Shown: positions 1 to 4,705 of the stretch, piece by piece
Position numbering within the stretch: the first letter of the stretch is position 1
Layout of the letters: the number at the start of each line of letters is the position of its first letter
Assembly: GCA_027451915.1 (NCBI GenBank)
Contig: DAIDHU010000441.1
Span: forward strand, 1-6,359
Source of the DNA: Thiomonas sp.
Lineage (GTDB): Bacteria; Pseudomonadota; Gammaproteobacteria; Burkholderiales; Burkholderiaceae_C
DNA length: 6,359 nucleotides
Direction of reading: 5' to 3'
Position numbers and translations under genes: made by a program
The notes under the pieces: model-generated
Database searches by the model: none
What the model was told of the DNA's origin: nothing
The model's input: the letters and a program-made list of their open reading frames with translations, nothing else

Positions 1-1
1 G

Positions 2-88
2 GTGGTTGCGGCCTACTCCAGCCTGACCTCCCCGGACGACAAGGACTTGAACGCCAAGATCCGCCAGCTGCTCGCGCAGCATCCCTGA
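2..88 (+). CDS. C-terminal end of an unidentified protein (partial, 5' end outside window)
   Basis: An open frame enters from the left edge and ends at a TGA at 86-88, giving 28 residues that start VVAAYSSLTS and end LLAQHP. The codons are G/C-rich at third positions like those of the neighbouring genes, which supports real coding. The fragment is hydrophilic with a probable terminal helix and has no motif from which I can name a family. It ends 43 bp before folE2 on the same strand with no evident terminator between, so the two could share a transcript. Function not assigned. Confidence 0.6.
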   Translation: MVAAYSSLTSPDDKDLNAKIRQLLAQHP

Positions 89-131
89 TCCGCCATCGCA
101 TCGCCCCGGCGCCGACCTGAAAGGATTCACC

Positions 132-950
132 GTGAACTCCCCCGACCTGCTGATGTTGCGTGACCAGGGCGTTGCCCTGCCTGATGTCCAGTCCAGCCCT
201 GATCGACGCAGCATCGCCATCCAGAAGGTTGGGGTGCGCGACGTACGTTATCCAATGCGCCTTCGCGGAGGCTCCGGCGATGCCCAGGCCACCGTCGGCA
301 CGTTCCAGATGACCGTCGCGCTGCCGGCGGAGGTGAAGGGCACCCACATGTCGCGTTTCCTCGAGGTGCTCGACGCCTACGCGGGCGACATGGACGCCCA
401 GAACCTGGGCGAGCTTCTCGACACCATGCTGCCCCGCCTGGGCGCCGGCGAAGGCGCCATCACCCTGCGCGCCACCTACTTCCGGCGCAAGAGTGCCCCC
501 GTGTCGGGGGTGTCCAGCCTGCTCGACTACGGCGTGAGCCTGCACGCCGAGACGCGCGCGGGCCGGCGGGTGCTGCGTCAGAGCGTGGACGTGCCGGTCA
601 CCAGCCTGTGCCCCTGCTCGCGCGACATCTCCGACTACGGCGCGCACAACCAGCGCTCGATCATCAGCATCGGCGCCGAACTGCGCGGCGTGTTCACCCT
701 GGACGAGCAGATCGCCATCGCCGAGACCGCCGCATCCTGCCAGCTCTGGGGCCTGCTCAAGCGCCCGGACGAGAAATTCGTGACCGAATACGCCTACGAC
801 CACCCCAAATTCGTCGAGGACCTGGTGCGTGACGTGGCCGTGGCGCTGCGCGCCGAGCCGCGCGTGGCTGCCTACACGGTGGCCTCGGAGAATTTCGAGT
901 CCATCCACAACCACTCGGCTTACGCATGGCTGGAAGGCCGCAACGATTGA
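132..950 (+). CDS. folE2: GTP cyclohydrolase FolE2 (type IB)
   Basis: FolE2 converts GTP to 7,8-dihydroneopterin triphosphate and formate in the cytoplasm, the first step of folate and pterin synthesis. The 272-residue product has the usual length and carries the family signature around residues 158-176 (SLCPCSRDISDYGAHNQRS). By alignment from memory with the Neisseria gonorrhoeae enzyme at a constant 13-residue offset, C160, H172, E229 and H259 match its metal ligands and E256 the proposed catalytic glutamate; all are present, so the enzyme should be active. FolE2 is known to be less strictly zinc-dependent than FolE, and in many bacteria is induced under zinc limitation; I saw no convincing Zur site upstream. 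The start is GTG at 132, with a good ribosome binding site GAAAGGA at 119-125. The end overlaps the next small gene. Nothing is truncated. Confidence 0.95.
   Translation: MNSPDLLMLRDQGVALPDVQSSPDRRSIAIQKVGVRDVRYPMRLRGGSGDAQATVGTFQMTVALPAEVKGTHMSRFLEVLDAYAGDMDAQNLGELLDTMLPRLGAGEGAITLRATYFRRKSAPVSGVSSLLDYGVSLHAETRAGRRVLRQSVDVPVTSLCPCSRDISDYGAHNQRSIISIGAELRGVFTLDEQIAIAETAASCQLWGLLKRPDEKFVTEYAYDHPKFVEDLVRDVAVALRAEPRVAAYTVASENFESIHNHSAYAWLEGRND
932..937 (+). promoter_or_regulatory. Ribosome binding site within the folE2 end, favouring a TTG start at 947
   Basis: GGAAGG lies 9 nt before the TTG at 947. The alternative in-frame ATG at 926 lies upstream of this site and has no purine-rich sequence before it. 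This decides my choice of start for the DUF2256 gene, but TTG starts are uncommon, so it is not certain. Confidence 0.45.
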
Positions 951-1147
951 GCGCGGGCCATCGCGGCAACAAGTCCGCCCTGCCCAGCAAGCCTTGCCGG
1001 GTGTGCGGGCGAGCGATGAGCTGGCGCCGTGCGTGGGCGGCGAACTGGGACCAGGTGCGCTACTGCTCCGAGGCCTGCCGCAAGCGCAAGGCCCAGGCGC
1101 GCGGCGCCGGGATCTGCGGGAAATCGGTCGAGGAGGTGGCAGCGTGA
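947..1147 (+). CDS. DUF2256 family small four-cysteine protein
   Basis: A 66-residue protein with the DUF2256 pattern: a basic N-terminus (HRGNK), then LPSKPCRVCGR, a Trp-rich stretch (W26, W30, W34) and YCSEACRKRK. The two pairs C17/C20 and C40/C44 form a likely zinc ribbon. The biochemical function of the family is not established; from memory, its genes are often found near photolyase/cryptochrome-like and SDR genes. The TTG start at 947 overlaps the folE2 stop (TTGA) and has a Shine-Dalgarno site. An in-frame ATG at 926 would give 73 residues and a 25-nt overlap with folE2. The stop overlaps the GTG of the next gene (GTGA), so translation of all three genes is probably coupled. The last 20 or so residues, after the basic tail, are not part of the core pattern. 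Confidence 0.85.
   Translation: MSAGHRGNKSALPSKPCRVCGRAMSWRRAWAANWDQVRYCSEACRKRKAQARGAGICGKSVEEVAA
1131..1136 (+). promoter_or_regulatory. Strong ribosome binding site for the SDR gene
   Basis: AGGAGG, a full Shine-Dalgarno match, ends 7 nt before the GTG at 1144. It fixes the SDR start, because the same frame stays open far upstream (to 829) through folE2 and the DUF2256 gene. Confidence 0.8.
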
Positions 1148-1884
1148 ACCTGCCCAGGGTCGTGATGGTCACCGGCGCGGCCGGAGGCATGGGGCGGGCG
1201 CTGATGCGGCGCCTGCACGAGGCCGGCCACACGCTGGTGGCGGTGGGCCGCGACCCGCAGCGCCTGGCCGAGGTGCCGGCCCGTGTGCGCATCGTGGCCG
1301 ACACCACGCAAGCGGCCCAGGCCCAGGAGGCCATGCAGGAATGCATTCGCGCCGTGGGCGTGCCCACGGCGCTGGCGCATCTGGTCGGAAGCACCCTCAT
1401 CGCCCCGCTGCATCGCACCCAACCCGAGCAATGGGAGCAGATCCTGCAGGTCAACCTGGGCAGCGCGCTGGCCGTGTTGCGCGCCTGGACCACGGCCATG
1501 CGCGAGGCGCAGGCGGCGGGCGCGGCGGTGCTGGTCAGCTCCGTGGTGGCGAGGGTGGGCGCGGCCAACCACGAAGCCATCGCGGCGGCCAAGGGCGGAA
1601 TCGAGGCGCTGGTGCGCAGCGCGGCGGCCACTTATGCGGCGTCGGGGCTGCGGATCAACGCCGTGGCTCCCGGGCTCACGGAAACCCCTCTGACCGCCGG
1701 GATGCTCAAGCTTCCCGCGCAGCGCGAGGCCGCCGGGCGGCAGTACCCGCTGGGCGGCGTGCAAGGCGCCGACGAGGTCGCGGCGGCCATCGAATGGCTG
1801 TTGTCGGACGCGGCTTCGCGCATCACCGGGCAGGTGCTGCCGGTCGACGGCGGTTTCACCGCGGTGCGGCCTCTGGTCAAGTGA
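1144..1884 (+). CDS. Short-chain dehydrogenase/reductase family protein, catalytic tyrosine replaced
   Basis: A 246-residue protein of typical classical-SDR length. The Rossmann nucleotide-binding motif TGAAGGMG is at residues 10-17. N104 (QVNLGS) and S133 (LVSSVV) match the conserved Asn and Ser, and the C-terminal half has NAVAPGLTETPLT and the terminal VDGG motif. The YxxxK motif is altered: K150 is present, but the tyrosine position, 13 residues after S133, is I146 (HEAIAAAK). The usual NNAG motif also reads HLVG. The substrate is unknown, and activity as an oxidoreductase is uncertain; it may use another residue (H143 is near) or be a binding or regulatory protein. The GTG start overlaps the DUF2256 stop by 4 nt. 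The position after folE2 invites a pterin-reductase hypothesis, as for FolM or pteridine reductases, but those normally keep the tyrosine. Confidence 0.9.
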   Translation: MNLPRVVMVTGAAGGMGRALMRRLHEAGHTLVAVGRDPQRLAEVPARVRIVADTTQAAQAQEAMQECIRAVGVPTALAHLVGSTLIAPLHRTQPEQWEQILQVNLGSALAVLRAWTTAMREAQAAGAAVLVSSVVARVGAANHEAIAAAKGGIEALVRSAAATYAASGLRINAVAPGLTETPLTAGMLKLPAQREAAGRQYPLGGVQGADEVAAAIEWLLSDAASRITGQVLPVDGGFTAVRPLVK

Positions 1885-1886
1885 GT

Positions 1887-1916
1887 CTGCCCCCGCGCCG
1901 GCCGGCGGCGGGGCAG
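1887..1916. terminator. G+C-rich inverted repeat between convergent genes, possible bidirectional terminator
   Basis: CTGCCCC at 1887-1893 pairs with GGGGCAG at 1910-1916, and the interior contains the palindrome GCCGGCCGGC. It fills most of the 39-bp gap between the SDR stop and the stop of the minus-strand cytochrome gene. No T-run follows on either strand, so it is not a canonical intrinsic terminator; the call rests on position and stem strength. Confidence 0.45.
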
Positions 1917-1923
1917 GCCGGGC

Positions 1924-2487
1924 TCACCGGGAAAACTGCGCGCCCATGGTGGCGCCCTTGGACAACTGTGTGAGGTAGGCCACCAGGTCGACCATCTCGG
2001 GGCTGTCGTAGGCGGGAGGCTTGCCCAGGATGCCGGCGCGCACGCAGTGCACGATCTGGCGCTCCAGGGTATAGACCGCCTGCTTCTTGCCCTTGAACTT
2101 GGGGTATTTGGCGGCGGCGCCGATCAGGCTGGGAATGTGCTGCCCGGCCGGCGTGGTGCCCTCGGGCCTGCCACCGTCGGTATGGCAGGCAGCGCAGGTC
2201 ATCAAGTGGTTGCTGAAGGCGTTCGGAGGCACCCAGGTCTGGCGGGTGCCGAAGGTGTCGTTGGCGAAGACCTGCGCGCCCTGCTCGGCCGCCTGCTCCA
2301 GGGACGAGACCTTGGCCGTGGCGCTGAACTTGCCGGCGGGCGCCGTGTCGGCCCTGGCGGGAAGGCAGCAGGCGACGGCCAGTGCGATGCCCCCGAAGCA
2401 AAGCAGGGGATGCAGCGAGCGCGCGGCAGGCGTACTTGCGGGAGGCGTGGTTGCGCGAGGCGTACGCGCGGGGAGCGGGCGGGGCAT
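1924..2487 (-). CDS. Exported single-haem cytochrome c, resembling the TsdA N-terminal domain
   Basis: A 187-residue protein with an N-terminal signal: a long basic, Pro/Thr-rich n-region, a hydrophobic core around residues 26-41 and a likely cleavage site ARA/DT after residue 46. One haem-binding motif CAACH is at residues 98-102. The following sequence (CHTDGGR, AAKYPKFKGKK, LERQIVHC at about 141-148, SPEMVDLVAYLTQLSKG at about 162-178) recalls the N-terminal haem domain of thiosulfate dehydrogenase TsdA. C148 sits where TsdA has its cysteine haem ligand; M165 is the other candidate. TsdA is dihaem, so this is a one-domain relative or electron carrier and not necessarily a thiosulfate dehydrogenase. 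The ATG at 2487 has GAGGAG 7 nt upstream; an in-frame ATG at 2622 would add a non-signal-like extension and was not chosen. The gene is convergent to the SDR and divergent from the binding protein. Confidence 0.88.
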   Translation of the reverse strand: MPRPLPARTPRATTPPASTPAARSLHPLLCFGGIALAVACCLPARADTAPAGKFSATAKVSSLEQAAEQGAQVFANDTFGTRQTWVPPNAFSNHLMTCAACHTDGGRPEGTTPAGQHIPSLIGAAAKYPKFKGKKQAVYTLERQIVHCVRAGILGKPPAYDSPEMVDLVAYLTQLSKGATMGAQFSR

Positions 2488-2606
2488 GGCAGGTCTCCTC
2501 GAAGGGTGGCGCCGCGAAGGCTCCCCGCAGTATCCCTTGCCCGACCCGGCCGGGCAACGCCCGGGAGGTATCCAAGTGTTCGCCGGGGCAGGATCGGATG
2601 CGCATG

Positions 2607-2631
2607 CGATATATTCCTCCATGCATAACCG
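2607..2631. promoter_or_regulatory. Candidate ModE-like operator (weak match)
   Basis: CGATATAT at 2607-2614 and GCATAACCG at 2623-2631 resemble the two half-sites of the molybdate regulator ModE, which I recall as roughly CGxTATAT and ATATAACG. The right half matches only partly. The site overlaps the possible -10 box TATATT and lies 46 bp before a gene for a predicted tungstate/molybdate-binding protein, which is where a ModE repressor would act. The match is by eye; a generic promoter explains the A+T content equally well. Confidence 0.3.
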
Positions 2632-2635
2632 ACCG

Positions 2636-2650
2636 CCGCACATCGTGCGG
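2636..2650 (+). repeat. Perfect inverted repeat in the leader of the binding-protein gene
   Basis: CCGCAC, a 3-nt ATC loop and GTGCGG form a 6-bp perfect hairpin. It ends 15 nt before the ribosome binding site AGGAG (2666-2670) of the gene at 2677. It could be an RNA hairpin in the leader or a small operator; in DNA of this base composition, chance is also possible. Confidence 0.35.
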
Positions 2651-2676
2651 ACCGCAACCGACAACAGGAGCCCCTC

Positions 2677-3621
2677 ATGCAAGGCAAGACCCTCGTTCTC
2701 CTGGCTGCCCGCCTCTCGGCGCTGGTCGCCGCGATGTGCGTCAGCTGCGGCGCGCAAGCCGCGCAGCCCGTACTGGCGGTGGCCTACGCGGGATCCATGG
2801 GCGCGCTGATGGACAAGGCCCTGGGCCCCGCCATCGAGCACAGCGCCCATGTGCGTTTCGAGGGACGTGGCGCCGGCGCCTATGGCCTGGCCCACCTGCT
2901 GGCCGACCGGCAGATCCAGGCCGATGTGTTCGTGTCCATCACCCCCGGGCCCATCGAGGTGCTGCAAAAGGCCGGACTGGTCGGCACGGCCGTGCCGGTG
3001 GCCAGCACGCAGATGGTCATCGCCTACAGTCCCAAGGGCCCGCACGCGCAAGCCTTCCGCGAGGCGGCCGAGGGCAGGCGTGCGTGGTACGAGCTGCTGG
3101 AGCAGCCGGGCCTGCGATTCGGGCGCACCGACCCGACCACCGACCCGCAGGGCCGCAACATCGTGTTCACCATGCTGCTCGCCCAGGACTACTACAAGCA
3201 GCCCGGGCTGGCCGCGAAGATCCTCGGGGACTACCAGCACAACAGCTCGCAGATCTTTGCCGAACCTTCGCTGCTCAGTCGCCTGGAAAGCGGCCAGATC
3301 GACGCTTCCTCGGGTTATCTCAGCGCGGTGATCTCCCACAAGCTGCCCTACATCAAGCTGCCCGCGCAGGTGAACCTCAGCGACCCGGCGATGAGCCGGG
3401 ATTGGTACGCGCGGGTGCACTTCAGCATCACCGCCCCCGACGGCAAGCCGCAGACCCTGTCGACACAGCCCCTGGTGTTCTATGCCGCCGTGCTCGACAA
3501 CGCGCCCCACCCGAAGGCCGCGCGGGAATTCGTGGAGCTGATGCGCGGCCCGCAGGGCCGGAAGATGTTCCACGACTTCGGCTACAGCGAGCCCAAGGGG
3601 CCGGACCTTCGGGCCCCCTGA
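2677..3621 (+). CDS. Exported solute-binding protein resembling tungstate/molybdate-binding WtpA
   Basis: A 314-residue protein with a signal peptide (hydrophobic core about residues 5-20, likely cleavage near A28/A29 in AQAAQP). The mature part begins LAVAYAGSMGALMD, with the small-residue AGS loop typical of oxyanion-binding proteins of this class. Further WtpA-like segments are ADVFVS (82-87), QMVIAYSPKGP (112-122), FGRTDPTTDPQG (148-159), IDASSGYLSAVISHKLPYIKLP (in 208-229) and VNLSDP (232-237). It is therefore predicted to bind a tungstate- or molybdate-like oxyanion in the periplasm for an ABC importer. In WtpA a glutamate (context YAFEYKS) completes an octahedral metal site; here that position appears to be G213, so ligand geometry or specificity may differ. 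No permease or ATPase gene is nearby. The ATG at 2677 has AGGAG 6 nt upstream. Alternative: a sulfate/phosphate-type or non-transport binding protein. Confidence 0.85.
   Translation: MQGKTLVLLAARLSALVAAMCVSCGAQAAQPVLAVAYAGSMGALMDKALGPAIEHSAHVRFEGRGAGAYGLAHLLADRQIQADVFVSITPGPIEVLQKAGLVGTAVPVASTQMVIAYSPKGPHAQAFREAAEGRRAWYELLEQPGLRFGRTDPTTDPQGRNIVFTMLLAQDYYKQPGLAAKILGDYQHNSSQIFAEPSLLSRLESGQIDASSGYLSAVISHKLPYIKLPAQVNLSDPAMSRDWYARVHFSITAPDGKPQTLSTQPLVFYAAVLDNAPHPKAAREFVELMRGPQGRKMFHDFGYSEPKGPDLRAP
3597..3617 (+). terminator. Possible weak terminator hairpin over the end of the binding-protein gene
   Basis: GGGGCC at 3597-3602 can pair with GGCCCC at 3612-3617 across a 9-nt loop, overlapping the last codons. 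There is no T-run, and the following sequence is G/C-rich. It may slow transcription before the next promoter, but the assignment is weak. Confidence 0.2.
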
Positions 3622-3651
3622 TCGGTCCCCGGGGGGCTCGAACAGCCGGGT

Positions 3652-3680
3652 TTGACAGCCGGGGGGGAAGGGTTTATGTT
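3652..3680 (+). promoter_or_regulatory. Near-consensus sigma70-type promoter for the MBL-hmgA-fahA operon
   Basis: TTGACA at 3652-3657 is a perfect -35 box. A 17-bp spacer (3658-3674) is followed by TATGTT at 3675-3680, matching TATAAT at four of six positions. Transcription would start near 3687, about 50 nt before the ATG at 3738. It is the strongest promoter-like sequence in the window and stands out in G+C-rich DNA. A 38-bp dyad overlaps the -10 box and the expected start, which suggests repression. Confidence 0.75.
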
Positions 3681-3714
3681 TGCCAGACGCGAATTCATTC
3701 GCGAATGTCAAACA
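3677..3714. promoter_or_regulatory. 38-bp imperfect dyad overlapping -10 and start site, probable operator
   Basis: The sequence is symmetric about 3695/3696. The outer arms are TGTTTG (3677-3682) and CAAACA (3709-3714). The core is CGCGAATTCATTCGCG (3688-3703), seven perfect base pairs on each side of a TC centre. Fifteen of 19 pairs match in total. It covers part of the -10 box and the first 25 or so transcribed bases, the classic position for a repressor site such as those of TetR or MarR family proteins. As RNA it could fold into a leader hairpin. No regulator gene lies in the window. Confidence 0.65.
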
Positions 3715-3737
3715 ACGCCCCAACCCGGATTCCCCCC

Positions 3738-4691
3738 ATGGCCAAGACCTTTGCCTCCGCCGCCGACCTGGCGGAAAAGCGCGTGACCTTCGAGCAGCTC
3801 TCCGAGCATGCCTGGGCCTACACCGCCGAAGGCGATCCCAACACCGGAATCATCATCGGCGACGATGCGGTGCTGGTGGCCGACACCCAGGCCACGCCGG
3901 CCATGGCCGGCGACGTGATCCGGCGCATTCGCGAGGTCACCGACAAGCCCATCCGCTACGTGGTGCTGACCCACTACCACGCGGTGCGGGTGCTCGGCGC
4001 CAGCGCCTATGCGCCGCAGCAGATCCTGGCCAGCCAGGACACCTACGACCTGATCGTCGAGCGCGGCGAGGCCGACAAGGCCAGCGAGATCGGCCGCTTT
4101 CCGCGCCTGTTCCGCGATGTCGAGACCGTGCCTGCCGGGCTGACCTGGCCCACCATGACCTTCCAGGGCCGCATGAGCCTGTGGATGGGCAAGCTCGAGG
4201 TGCAGTTGCTGCAGCTCGGGCGCGGGCACACCAAGGGCGATACCGTCGTGTGGCTGCCCGGCGAACGCACCCTGCTGTCCGGGGACCTGGTCGAGTTCGA
4301 CGCCACGCCCTATGCGGGCGATGCCTATTTCCAGGATTGGCCCCAGACCCTGGACAACCTGGCAGCGCTCAAGCCGCTGGCGCTGGTGCCCGGGCGCGGA
4401 CCCGCGCTCAAGGGCGAGGCCCAGGTGCAAAAGGGCCTGCAGGTCACGCGGGACTTCATTCGCGACGTGTGGACCCATGTGAAGGCGGGTGCCGACGCTG
4501 GCAAGGATCTGGGCGCCGTCTACAAGGAAACCTACGCGGCGCTCAAGCCCAGGTACGGGCATTGGGTGATCTTCGACCACTGCATGCCTTTCGACGTCAC
4601 CCGCTGCTATGACGAGGCCACCCGGTACCGCGACCCGCGGGTGTGGACCGCCGAGCGCGACCGCCAGATGTGGGAAAGCCTCGAAGGTTGA
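3738..4691 (+). CDS. Metallo-beta-lactamase-fold protein with reduced metal-ligand set
   Basis: A 317-residue, apparently cytoplasmic protein with no signal peptide. The MBL-fold landmarks are in order: IIIGDDAVLVADTQ near residues 35-48, THYHAVR at 78-84, GRGHTKGD around H164, LLSGDLV with D183, and VPGRGP with R220. In the usual HxHxDH motif the aspartate and last histidine are V83 and R84, and the late histidine (normally PGHGP) is R220. So H79, H81, H164 and D183 remain while much of the second metal site is gone. H281-C282 in the C-terminal FDHCMPF could contribute. Substrate and reaction are unknown. It is first in an operon, 14 bp before hmgA, so a role linked to homogentisate or tyrosine breakdown is an inference from context. 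The ATG at 3738 has only a weak site (CCGGA); an in-frame ATG at 3705 would add 11 residues and lies inside the operator dyad, so I prefer 3738. Confidence 0.88.
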   Translation: MAKTFASAADLAEKRVTFEQLSEHAWAYTAEGDPNTGIIIGDDAVLVADTQATPAMAGDVIRRIREVTDKPIRYVVLTHYHAVRVLGASAYAPQQILASQDTYDLIVERGEADKASEIGRFPRLFRDVETVPAGLTWPTMTFQGRMSLWMGKLEVQLLQLGRGHTKGDTVVWLPGERTLLSGDLVEFDATPYAGDAYFQDWPQTLDNLAALKPLALVPGRGPALKGEAQVQKGLQVTRDFIRDVWTHVKAGADAGKDLGAVYKETYAALKPRYGHWVIFDHCMPFDVTRCYDEATRYRDPRVWTAERDRQMWESLEG

Positions 4692-4705
4692 ACTCCCGGA
4701 CCACC

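Larger units (their letters stand above)
2488..2676. promoter_or_regulatory. Divergent intergenic control region (cytochrome c / binding protein)
   Basis: This 189-bp region lies between two genes that read away from each other, so it should hold promoters for both. An A+T-rich island at about 2607-2629 stands out from G+C-rich surroundings. TATATT at 2610-2615 could be a -10 box for the plus-strand gene, but no good -35 is at the right distance. Two perfect small inverted repeats are present: CCGGGC-AAC-GCCCGG at 2550-2564 and CCGCAC-ATC-GTGCGG at 2636-2650. I see no convincing -35/-10 pair for the cytochrome gene. Confidence 0.5.

Noticed and set aside
89..131. A separate promoter or Zur box for folE2 in the 43-bp gap
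   Set aside because: No -35/-10 pair or A+T-rich zinc-regulator dyad is visible; only the ribosome binding site can be supported.
1029..1973. A 314-codon plus-strand frame overlapping the SDR gene
   Set aside because: It is extremely Gly/Arg/Ala-rich with no domain, as expected for an alternative frame of a G+C-rich gene.
2550..2564. Inverted repeat CCGGGC-AAC-GCCCGG as a terminator or operator
   Set aside because: It is a perfect 6-bp stem, but made only of G and C in G+C-rich DNA, without a T-run and not placed at a gene end. I noted it in the control region and claim no role.
1877..2605. Minus-strand ATG at 2605 with a good GGAGGA site upstream, opening a long frame out of phase with the cytochrome
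   Set aside because: The translation is Arg/Ala/Pro-rich without any motif and overlaps the cytochrome gene in another frame. The GGAGGA is part of the A+T-rich promoter/operator segment and is probably coincidental.
1924..3723. A 599-codon open frame on the minus strand covering the binding-protein gene and the cytochrome gene
   Set aside because: Only the last 187 codons, with signal peptide and CAACH motif, look like a protein. The rest is opposite a gene with clear family motifs and results from high G+C content.
2382..3737. Upstream extension of the MBL-fold frame through the whole binding-protein gene
   Set aside because: The extension is Arg/Pro/Ala-rich shadow translation of the binding-protein gene. 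The recognisable protein begins at MAKTFASAADL, and a strong promoter lies inside the extension.
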